Shown here in pieces: positions 56,545-64,000 of a DNA stretch of 64,000 nt (positions within the stretch are counted from its first letter, which is position 1; each line of letters begins with the position of its first letter). Where the stretch lies: positions 186,001 through 250,000 of the forward strand of contig CAVSHN010000015.1 in the NCBI GenBank assembly GCA_963727755.1, written 5' to 3'. The translations under genes and the position numbers were made by a program. The notes beneath the pieces were generated by a model. It did not search any database. It was not told where the DNA came from and saw nothing but the letters and a program-made list of their open reading frames with translations. The DNA comes from DASYAN01 sp963727755. GTDB lineage: Bacteria > Chloroflexota > Ktedonobacteria > Ktedonobacterales > Ktedonobacteraceae.

Positions 56545-57018
56545 ATGAATATTGACGAGCAATTTGACAGTTTTCTGGCAGAGCTAGGAGTAGAAATGGA
56601 ACGTCCAGAGGAGAGGCAATATACTAGTGATTCCTTCCCAGAAATCACCATTCATCAGGCCTCGCGTGATCATTATGGTGTCTTTTATCGTCTGGACCTC
56701 ATCGACCACAAGCCAGAACTGAGGATTATGATCCCTATGGATAGGGGTGACGTCAAGACGGATATCTATCTGGTCTGTCTGAGTGATCTGACTCCTCTCA
56801 ATGCCTGTTTTGCTGAAATGGCTGCCTACGAGGGCCGTGAAGCCTATGAACATGGACGTGAGGCGGCGCTACAACATCTCTTGTATGCGGTTGCGGAAAT
56901 GATGAAGCAACTTTTCTGGTCTGGTGATATTCAGACTCTGAGCTTTCCCCCCGAGATCGAGGTGTATCCACTTCTCCTGCATGAAGATAGGCGCACAAGC
57001 CGCAAAAGGTTCCGCTAG
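56545..57018 (+). CDS. protein of unknown function
   Basis: The 157-residue protein has no family I recognise. It contains a soluble alpha/beta pattern with E-I-T-I-H-Q, L-R-I-M-I-P-M-D-R-G and a C-terminal helix (A-L-Q-H-L-L-Y-A-V-A-E-M-M). No Cys or membrane segment. ATG 56545 is used because AGAGG lies 6-7 bp upstream; an ATG 54 bp earlier is less likely. The preceding 280 bp hold nothing clear beyond a GGCGAATAATA duplication near 56415-56430. Confidence 0.6.
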   Translation: MNIDEQFDSFLAELGVEMERPEERQYTSDSFPEITIHQASRDHYGVFYRLDLIDHKPELRIMIPMDRGDVKTDIYLVCLSDLTPLNACFAEMAAYEGREAYEHGREAALQHLLYAVAEMMKQLFWSGDIQTLSFPPEIEVYPLLLHEDRRTSRKRFR

Positions 57019-57119
57019 ATCCAATATCATTGGAGCATTCCGAACAAACTATAGACAGACTGGCTATTGAACTTGCTTCTATGGTACACTATGGTCATTA
57101 AAAAAAAGGATGTCCAACT

Positions 57120-57764
57120 ATGCCTGACCAGATAGAAAATATTGGCCGTGCCGCTATCGATTATTTCACTCTCAAGCACAGTGCTCGCGAACGGGCGCTT
57201 CCCAAGTCGCGTAGTGCTATTCGCTGCTGTGCCAATAGCATTCGTGCAACCCATCGCCAGGAATTTAGTATCGCCGCTCAGCTGATCGAGCAGGCGGCCA
57301 CTTTACTTGCAGAGATGGGCCATGATTTGCAAGATCATCAAGATATCTATCATGCTGGTTTTGTACATGATGCTCAGAAGGAATACGCTGAAGCTGCCAC
57401 TTTTGCAGCTCTCACGCAGCACCAACCCTTGCCGACACCGCAGGAGTTGGCGATTAACTATGCAGCCTATCTCAATGGTCTAGCTGAGGCAATTGGGGAA
57501 TTGCGTCGCTACGTGTTGGACCAGCTGCGACGTGGCAATGTTGAGAACTGTGAAGTTTTCCTGAACTACATGGATGACATTTATGCTACTCTCATCACAG
57601 TGGACTTTCCCGATGCCATCACCTCTGGGCTGCGGCGATCAACTGATGCTGCACGGGGTCTTCTTGAGAAAACACGCGGCGATCTTACTGCTGTCGCTGT
57701 TCAATCACAGTTACAACGCTCGCTATTACAATTGCAAGCGCAATTGCAGAAGGAACTAAAGTAG
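57120..57764 (+). CDS. translin-family protein
   Basis: The 214-residue all-helical protein carries the translin signature: R-E-R-A-L-P-K-S-R-S-A-I-R and A-N-S-I-R-A-T-H-R near the N-terminus, D-A-Q-K-E-Y-A-E-A-A-T-F, Y-L-N-G-L-A-E-A-I-G-E-L-R-R and V-D-F-P-D-A-I-T-S-G-L-R-R-S-T-D-A-A-R-G-L-L-E-K-T-R-G-D-L. Translins form octamers that bind single-stranded RNA or DNA; partner TRAX has the catalytic acids, some of which (Glu in Q-K-E-Y-A-E-A) are present here. Bacterial examples are few. Role in this organism unknown. Confidence 0.82.
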   Translation: MPDQIENIGRAAIDYFTLKHSARERALPKSRSAIRCCANSIRATHRQEFSIAAQLIEQAATLLAEMGHDLQDHQDIYHAGFVHDAQKEYAEAATFAALTQHQPLPTPQELAINYAAYLNGLAEAIGELRRYVLDQLRRGNVENCEVFLNYMDDIYATLITVDFPDAITSGLRRSTDAARGLLEKTRGDLTAVAVQSQLQRSLLQLQAQLQKELK

Positions 57765-57812
57765 CATTAAATAAATTATAGCAACTATATTCTTTTTAAA
57801 AATGAAAAATCC

Positions 57813-57852
57813 AGAAAAGAAGGATACAAGTTGACTCTGTATCTTTTCTTCT
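57813..57852. terminator. hairpin after the translin-like gene
   Basis: AGAAAAGAAGGATACA (57813-57828) pairs imperfectly with TGTATCTTTTCTTCT (57838-57852). The distal arm is T-rich, so it could terminate plus-strand transcription. Confidence 0.5.
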
Positions 57853-57951
57853 AGAGTGACAATATACTGTGAGATAGTGCGTGACCTCTGCTGAAGTCCG
57901 CAATGTTTGATAATTTGTAGCTAGTCGTTAGCAGCGCTAGGAGGCGGGCGT

Positions 57952-59175
57952 ATGCAAAGTGAAAAAATAGAAGATGTTGAAGCCATCATTGATGTTGATT
58001 TAGAGCAGGACATTGCGAAGCCAAAGATCGTGAGTGCCACTCAGATTGTGACAGCTGATTTTGTGCAGGCGGAAGAGGTGCCGACAATCCCAATTGTCTC
58101 ACTTCAGACTATCAGTACCTTACAGCCAGAAGTTTCAGTTCATTCAGTTGCCTCGACACAAACAGTCAGTCTCCCAACTCCGTTGGTTATTCATCCATTC
58201 GAGTATCGGCGGAGTTTGAGAGAGTGGGTGCATATCTGGCTTAATGGTATCCGCCTGAACTATCTTCCATTATCGCTCATTCCTGTATTGTTAGGAAGTG
58301 TTCTGGCTTGGTTGTCGACTGTCACGGTCAAGAAGCCATTGGGATCTTTCCATATAATACCTTTTCTAGCCACAATTGCCGTGGTGTGCTTGCTCCAAGT
58401 GGGAGCGCACTTGGTCAATGATTATTATGACTTCTTACATGGCGTTGATAGGAGCAATACGCTCGGGCCGGGTGGTTTAATCAATCAAGGACACGTTAAA
58501 CCTACATGTGTACTAAAGATGGGACTCATGCTGCTGGGTTTGGGAACGGTGATCGGCCTGATCGTTGCTATTAATGGTGGCGTCTTGCTCTATCTTTTCG
58601 GTTTGATTGCTGTGCTATGCGCCTTCTTCTATAGTGCCACTTCTTATTCTCTCTCTTCTAGGGTTCTAGGTGAGCTTGTGGCATTCGCCATCTTCGGGCC
58701 AGTGTTGACGCTGGGAGCATATATGGTGCAGGTGGGCCCACATCTCGCTGCCAGTGTATTGATTTATAGCCTGCCAGTTGGGTTGCTAGCTGTGGCAGTG
58801 TTTCATGCCAATAATATGCGTGATATTGAAGGGGATGCGCTTGTTGGTAAACACACCATTGCAACCATGGTCGGGCTCTTAACGAGCCGGATACTGTATG
58901 TCCTGCTGGTGCTGGGTGCTTACGCCTTTATTATGTACTTGGGTCTACCTCATAAGGCTCCCCATTTGATCTTACTCCCATTATGGACATTGCCGACCCT
59001 AGTGGTTGCGGTCACCAGTGTGGTACGAACAAATGCCCCGGCTGGCTTCCATCTCGCGATGAAGCTGACACTATTGCTGGAGATAATGTTTATCATCTTG
59101 CTTATGATCGGGTTAATCATCACAGCTTTTCTCCCCATTTTGCCATTTATACCTTTAAATTTTATAAAACTCTAG
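57952..59175 (+). CDS. MenA-like UbiA-family prenyltransferase
   Basis: The 407-residue protein has an acidic, Thr/Val-rich N-terminal extension of about 85 residues, then eight or nine helices. The first UbiA motif is N-D-Y-Y-D-F-L-H-G-V-D, followed by L-G-P-G-G-L-I-N-Q-G, as in 1,4-dihydroxy-2-naphthoate polyprenyltransferases, and the second is N-N-M-R-D-I-E-G-D. MenA adds the isoprenoid tail to make demethylmenaquinone. The N-terminal extension is unusual and would be cytoplasmic. AGGAGG lies about 9 bp before the ATG. Confidence 0.85.
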   Translation: MQSEKIEDVEAIIDVDLEQDIAKPKIVSATQIVTADFVQAEEVPTIPIVSLQTISTLQPEVSVHSVASTQTVSLPTPLVIHPFEYRRSLREWVHIWLNGIRLNYLPLSLIPVLLGSVLAWLSTVTVKKPLGSFHIIPFLATIAVVCLLQVGAHLVNDYYDFLHGVDRSNTLGPGGLINQGHVKPTCVLKMGLMLLGLGTVIGLIVAINGGVLLYLFGLIAVLCAFFYSATSYSLSSRVLGELVAFAIFGPVLTLGAYMVQVGPHLAASVLIYSLPVGLLAVAVFHANNMRDIEGDALVGKHTIATMVGLLTSRILYVLLVLGAYAFIMYLGLPHKAPHLILLPLWTLPTLVVAVTSVVRTNAPAGFHLAMKLTLLLEIMFIILLMIGLIITAFLPILPFIPLNFIKL

Positions 59176-59364
59176 GAAAAATAGATGCATTGGTGTAAAT
59201 TAGATGACAATACATGTCGGCAGATTGCGAGTGACGCAAAAGTCCTATCTCTATTTTCCTCACTGACAGCCATTTCGGGTCATTTACAAGCCTGAAACAC
59301 TGTGTTACACTTCAGATAGGCTCGTAGTCAATTAATCGTGGTTGTTTCACAAGGAGGTGCTCTT

Positions 59365-59802
59365 ATGGCCAGCTGGGAAGAAGAGCTAGCTGTGCTGCTA
59401 AATGAGCTAGGCGTAAAGCAAGAAGAACCTCAGGCTCACCTCCAACTTCGCAAGCCGCTTCATGGCGATATCAAGGGACGAGAGCAATTTGCTGATGCGC
59501 TGTTTTGGGATGAAGAGAGTGAGAGCAGCGATGATGGTTGGATGGATGATCTGGACGTGATGCGTCGCGAGGTTGATTCCATCGTGGGTCAGGTTATCCT
59601 GCTTATGCATCGTGGCGATCTCGATATCTCCCTGAAAGAAGATGTAATGGTAGTGTTACGCGCCTTACGTCGTCGTTTATCGGCTACACGGTACGCTCTT
59701 GCCGTTTCCAGCGATGAAGCTTACTTGGAGTCTGCTTCTGCTATGTTGCACTTTTGTCGCCTCATTTTGCAACTAAGCGAGTTTGCTACAGAAGATTTTT
59801 AG
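59365..59802 (+). CDS. acidic helical protein of unknown function
   Basis: This 145-residue protein (M-A-S-W-E-E-E-L...L-L-N-E-L-G-V-K) has an acidic first half with S-E-S-S-D-D-G-W-M-D-D and a helical second half with R-A-L-R-R-R-L-S-A-T-R-Y. No known family. ATG 59365 is chosen for the perfect AAGGAGG 7 bp upstream. The first residues resemble those of 56545-57018 (E-E/Q...L-L-x-E-L-G-V), which may mark a shared short motif. Confidence 0.6.
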   Translation: MASWEEELAVLLNELGVKQEEPQAHLQLRKPLHGDIKGREQFADALFWDEESESSDDGWMDDLDVMRREVDSIVGQVILLMHRGDLDISLKEDVMVVLRALRRRLSATRYALAVSSDEAYLESASAMLHFCRLILQLSEFATEDF

Positions 59803-60043
59803 TTTCATTGCAATTTTGTAATATGAATATTGCAATGTGAATATTTCTTGATCAGTGGGATTTTTGTCCTAGCACAGTGTCGTTCTAGGCATAATCCTGT
59901 CTATGTACTGTTTTGCCCTGCATGCTAGGTTATGGATGGTGATGGTGGGTGGTCGCAGGTATCATGGATTTCCGACTGTCATGCTATCGCTTCGGGCAGA
60001 CAAATCAAAAGAAATCCCTATTCCAGCTACCATGTAGCCTTGT

Positions 60044-60511
60044 TTATTCTTCCCGTTTAGATCGGTATTGTCGAGGTATTTGCCCTTCTGCAAAACCCTC
60101 ATTTATAATTCCTTGCTGAACTAAGTACCGCAGAAATTCCAACTGTTGTTCAAATGTGGATGAGGGATCGTTTGGTAAGATAGTCGTGTCTTTACTAGTG
60201 GTGCTTGGCAGGATACAAGGGAGCGCAGAAGGCTCATCGTGCTTTGCCGGAGGAGATAGGCGTTCAGCTAATTCTTCGCTGAGTAAAGACTGCGGCTCTG
60301 GAGTATTTCCTGCTGTTCCGTGCTCAACGGCCACAGAGGTTATGCCTAGTTGTGGCATTGGAGCTTCCATCATTGATCGCCACACTTGTTCCTGCGTCAA
60401 GCCCTTGCTCATGTTGGTGGCAGGCTCAGAATAGGCGGTCGGTGAGGATCGTTTCCAGGGCCACCACGCAAACAGTTTGTTTAACCAAGCTTTGATCGTT
60501 TGTAGGATCAT
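60044..60511 (-). CDS. short protein with N-terminal hydrophobic helix, unknown function
   Basis: The 155-residue product begins M-I-L-Q-T-I-K-A-W-L-N-K-L-F-A-W-W-P-W, an amphipathic membrane-associated helix, then a Pro/Ser/Thr-rich linker and a C-terminal helix (F-E-Q-Q-L-E-F-L-R-Y-L-V-Q-Q-G-I-I-N-E-G-F). The last segment is common in small regulatory proteins of this phylum but I cannot assign it. The preceding 240 bp (59803-60043) contain no gene. Confidence 0.55.
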   Translation of the reverse strand: MILQTIKAWLNKLFAWWPWKRSSPTAYSEPATNMSKGLTQEQVWRSMMEAPMPQLGITSVAVEHGTAGNTPEPQSLLSEELAERLSPPAKHDEPSALPCILPSTTSKDTTILPNDPSSTFEQQLEFLRYLVQQGIINEGFAEGQIPRQYRSKREE

Positions 60512-60863
60512 AGGTCTGCCCCCGTTGTTGTAGAGACGACTGAACTGTGTCTTCGCAGCTCAAATCGTATTACAAACTATACACCCAGTAGCACAAAGAT
60601 GAATATAGAAACATAGTAGCACATTGGCAAGAAACTCGTCAAACGTATTGGAAGAGCCATCAAGATTTTGCAAGAGGTGCCGATACAGGGGTACAGAGTA
60701 ATGTGTACTTGCAATTTTAGAGTCGGCGTGCCATAATCAAAGAAATTAGGCCAAGTGAGAGGCCTTTGGTGTATTCTCTGGCATGCATTCCATGTCTTTG
60801 GATAGGGGATAGTTCGTGTTTTCTCCCTTGTTCTAAAACAGAAAACATAGAGAGGTATCGGTT
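60512..60863. other. divergent intergenic region
   Basis: No gene. It must hold the promoters of the two divergent small genes, but I see no convincing -35/-10 pair and no strong repeat. Confidence 0.5.
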
Positions 60864-61070
60864 ATGCAGGAAGATATTCTTGGAACCAGAAGAACAGCTA
60901 TCTCAGAAACGTATGTCAATTGTATGAGATGTGGCAAAGCTACCCGCTTGCGTCATGCTCGCATAATCAAGAGTAATGTACTCTCAGACACCAATTCCGA
61001 GTTCGAGTATATCTGCCCTGAATGTCAGAAGGCTCTTGTTGCTGGAGAAGAAGACCTTCCTCTTGTGTAG
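60864..61070 (+). CDS. small zinc-ribbon protein
   Basis: The 68-residue protein has two knuckles, N-C-M-R-C-G-K-A-T and Y-I-C-P-E-C-Q-K, 34 residues apart, the spacing of a zinc ribbon, within an otherwise acidic chain. No partner gene indicates its role. AGAGAGG lies about 9-10 bp upstream of the ATG. Confidence 0.7.
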   Translation: MQEDILGTRRTAISETYVNCMRCGKATRLRHARIIKSNVLSDTNSEFEYICPECQKALVAGEEDLPLV

Positions 61071-61421
61071 AGAATGCCTATCTCTTTGGGCCTAATTCAT
61101 GGCAAAGGTCACTTGGCACTAGGAGTGTTTTGTCTCCGCTGGGCCTTTTGCCGTTTTCTCTTTCTTTAGGAATGTACATGTGATCAGCATACTATGTGTT
61201 AGAGCAAGCTGCGTCTTTCTCAAGTGGTAGCCAGTTCACTTGGCTGGGGATTTGAAATATGCGGATGTGCTATCGGTATATGACCTGCCGATATCGGGAA
61301 GGGTCGCAGAAGCAACTGGAGCTACATTATCTACCTAAAATACCTCCCACCCAGCCTAAACGTGTGCACCTGCATCAAACCAGTTCTTTAGAGTAAAACA
61401 TGGATATGTAGAGATAATGTG
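61071..61421. other. intergenic region upstream of lon
   Basis: No gene. No clear heat-shock operator (CIRCE-type) or palindrome was seen; the sequence is unremarkable. Confidence 0.5.
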
Positions 61422-64000
61422 ATGGAGAATAATTATACCTCTCAAGAAGAGCCGCAGGAACAGAAACAGCCTGTTGTCAATAATGCTGAGACCAGCGAAG
61501 AGAGTGAACTTGGCGTTACTGAGTCCCACAATAGCGAAACTGATCGTGGGGAAGAGCAGAAAATCACTTCGTCGGTGACCGAAACAGCTGATGTTCAGGA
61601 TAAAGATGAGGACAATGGCGCTGTCTCTCCTGCTGCTAGCAAAAGTGAGCAGAACGAGAATCAATCTGTTAGTGATGACGGCCCGAAAATTCCTGAAATT
61701 CTTCCGATCCTGCCGTTGAAGGAAACAGTAGTCTATCCGTTTTCTGTTCAGCCGCTGGCTTTTGGGCAGGACCACTATATTCATTTAATTGATGATGTGA
61801 TGCGCAATAACCGATTGGTGGTGTTAGCAGCTCAGAAGTTGCCCGAAGTCGATCAGGCGGGACCAGATGATATCTATCAGATTGGCACAGTTTCTCGGGT
61901 TGGGCGTATGTTCCGTATGCCTGACGGAACGGTGCAGATTGCTGTCCAAGGCTTAGAACGTGTCTCGATCGATGAAGTAACGGAAGAAAAACCTTACTTG
62001 ATGGGTCGTATCTCGTTGAAGCCCGATACTCAGGAACTCGATAATGAAACCGAGGCTATCAAGCGCAATGTCATCAGTTATTTTCAGCGCTTAGTCGCCC
62101 TAGTACAGAACGTGCCAGAAGGTATAGCAGCTGCAACTTTGAATTTGGAGGAGCCCCGTCAGGTTGTCTATGTGATTGCCACGTTTGTGCAGATGGACAT
62201 GGACTTACGCCAAAAGTTGCTGGAACTTGATTCTGTGCATGAAAAGCTAGAGCAGCTGAGTGCTTTCCTGGCACATGAGCTAGAGATCCTTGAACTGGGT
62301 AAAAAAATCCAGACCAGTGCCCAAGAAGAGATGAATAAAATGCAGCGGGAATATCTGCTGCGTGAACAGCTCAAAGCTATCCAGCGTGAGTTAGGCGAAG
62401 AGAGTGATGAGCAAGCTACCATTAATGAGCTAGAGCGCAAGATTTAGGAAGCAAAAATGCCTGAGGAGGCGCATAAAGAAGCGACTCGTGAGCTATCTCG
62501 GCTGGAGAGATTGCCGACGGTCTCGCCTGAGTACAGCATTATTCGTACCTACATAGAATTGCTGGTTTCCCTTCCTTGGAGTAAAAGTACTGGTGCCAAA
62601 ATCGACGTGACGCATGCCCGGGACGTTCTTGATCATGATCACTATGATCTTGAAAAGATTAAAGAGCGTATTCTGGAATATCTGGCAGTAAGGGGATTAA
62701 AAGAGGATCGTCAGGCGGAACAACTGGAGCGTAGTCGTGAGGAAGCCGCTAGTGAAGGGGCTACCGAAATGGGTGAACTCAATCGTACCCAGCCATTGCC
62801 AAATCTGGAGGAGAGACGAACCTTCAACCGTGAGCCAATTCTCTGTTTTGTTGGCCCCCCTGGTGTTGGTAAAACGTCGCTAGGTCAATCGATTGCGCGT
62901 GCGCTTGGCCGTAAGTTCGCGCGTATGTCGCTTGGAGGTATCCGGGATGAGGCTGAGATTCGTGGGCATCGTCGTACCTATATTGGTGCTATGCCGGGGC
63001 GTATTATCCAGACATTGCGCCGTGTTGAGGCCAATGATCCTGTGATTATGCTAGATGAGGTTGATAAAGTTGGTGCTGATTGGCGTGGTGATCCTTCGTC
63101 TGCCTTGCTAGAGGTACTTGATCCTGAGCAAAATTATAATTTCCGTGATAACTACCTGGATCTGGCCTTTGATCTATCTAACGTCATGTTCATCGCCACT
63201 GCCAATGCCCTAGAACCTATCCCTGCTGCATTGCGCGATCGTATGGAGATTCTGGAACTATCGGGTTATACTGAAGAGCAGAAGATACACATCGCTCGTA
63301 ATTATCTTTTGCCTAAACAATTGGAAGCCAATGGCTTGAACCAAGACGAGCTGACATTTGATGATGACGTATTACGGCGCATCATGCGTGACTACACACG
63401 CGAAGCAGGTGTACGTAACCTGGAGCGCCAGATAGGTTCTCTCTGCCGCAAGGTAGCGCGTCAGATCTCTGAAGGTCGCGCAACGCCTATTCATATCCCG
63501 GCAGATCAAGTTCCTGAGTACCTGGGACGGCAACGTTTCTTTGAAGAAGCTGCCGAACGTATTGACCGTCCTGGTATTGCAACGGGCATGGTCTGGACGC
63601 CCGTTGGTGGTGAGATTATCTTCATCGAGGCCGCAGCCATGCCCAGCAAAGAAGAACGTCTAATTCTCACCGGGCAATTGGGCGATGTGATGAAAGAATT
63701 TGCGATGGCGGCCCTCAGCTATGTGCGCTCCAACGCGCAAGCATTGGGTCTGCCAAAAACCGTTTTCGAGGAGCAGAACGTGCACATTCATGTGCCAGCG
63801 GGAGCCATTCCTAAGGATGGTCCGTCAGCTGGTGTAACGATGGTCTGTGTGCTTGTCTCACTTGCCAGTAGTCGCCGTGTGCGTTCTGACGTTGCCATGA
63901 CTGGAGAGATCACGCTGCGGGGCAAGGTAATGCCGATTGGTGGGGTTAAAGAGAAAGTCCTGGCGGCTTATCGCTCGGGTATTCGTACTGTCATTCTACC
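61422..64000 (+). pseudogene. lon: ATP-dependent protease La (Lon), interrupted by an in-frame stop; runs off the window
   Basis: An acidic 85-residue N-terminal extension is followed by the Lon substrate-binding domain (L-P-I-L-P-L-K-E-T-V-V-Y-P), a coiled coil, the AAA+ core with G-P-P-G-V-G-K-T-S-L-G and L-D-E-V-D-K-V-G, and the protease domain with the catalytic Ser in K-D-G-P-S-A-G-V-T and the Lys of G-G-V-K-E-K-V near the edge. An insertion of about 40 residues precedes Walker A. A TAG (62445-62447) falls where Lon has Glu (K-I-stop-E-A-K), with the frame otherwise open from 61422 to 64000. One base change (GAG to TAG) explains it. Lon degrades damaged and regulatory proteins. Confidence 0.88.

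Noticed and set aside
18600..62460. Reassigned TAG or TGA codons
   Set aside because: Many intact genes here end in TAG or TGA at the expected length, so global reassignment does not fit; the internal stops are better explained by mutation.

Overview
The window looks like chromosomal DNA of a Ktedonobacteria-type member of the Chloroflexota. This is inferred from content: a large MalT/LAL-type LuxR regulator, secreted WD40 and Ser/Thr/Asn-rich surface proteins, eukaryotic-type kinases fused to TPRs, a PMT-family mannosyltransferase, a translin-like protein, many palindromic repeats and an IS200/IS605 element. No rRNA or tRNA gene was recognised.

Layout. 1-3.5 kb: 5' end of a parA gene, a membrane protein, a 15-copy 34-bp array, an IS605-type element (tnpA/tnpB) and an FmdB-type zinc ribbon. 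3.7-7.2 kb: ychF, a complete HigB/HigA-type toxin-antitoxin pair, a divergent orphan antitoxin that keeps the promoter and first codons of a deleted toxin, and a frameshifted purE. 7.3-25.8 kb: minus-strand membrane glycosyltransferases (UbiA/DPPR-synthase-like, GT39-like, Gpi18-like, PMT), partly duplicated on both sides of plus-strand 'module A' (14.0-20.7 kb). Module A has a long leader, a large Cys-rich protein with one C-terminal membrane anchor, a TPR protein and a kinase-TPR gene. 25.9-34.9 kb: an IscB-like remnant, then a minus-strand surface-protein operon: Cys-rich repeats joined to a polytopic membrane domain, an Asn/Ser-rich protein and a secreted WD40 protein. 35.1-39.0 kb: an AbiE-like system with a four-half-site operator, fabI, and a Phd/RelE-type pair. 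39.1-44.9 kb: 'module B', a diverged copy of module A. 45-64 kb: more ordinary genes, including a protease-like protein lacking the serine, the LAL regulator, a GH30 lipoprotein, an FAD oxidoreductase, a pseudokinase, a MazG-like enzyme, a translin-like protein, a MenA-like enzyme and the start of lon.

Working together (inference). The polyprenyl-phosphate and GT-C enzymes between 7 and 26 kb are well placed to make lipid-linked sugars and glycosylate the Ser/Thr/Asn-rich exported proteins nearby. Modules A and B pair an anchored exported protein with cytoplasmic kinase/TPR proteins.

Caution. At least eighteen apparent frameshifts, mostly at short homopolymer runs, plus an in-frame stop in lon and two in a TPR gene, break many genes that are otherwise conserved. 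They are annotated as broken, but uncorrected sequencing error is a real alternative for the one-base indels. The apparently intact genes give no sign of a recoded genetic code.
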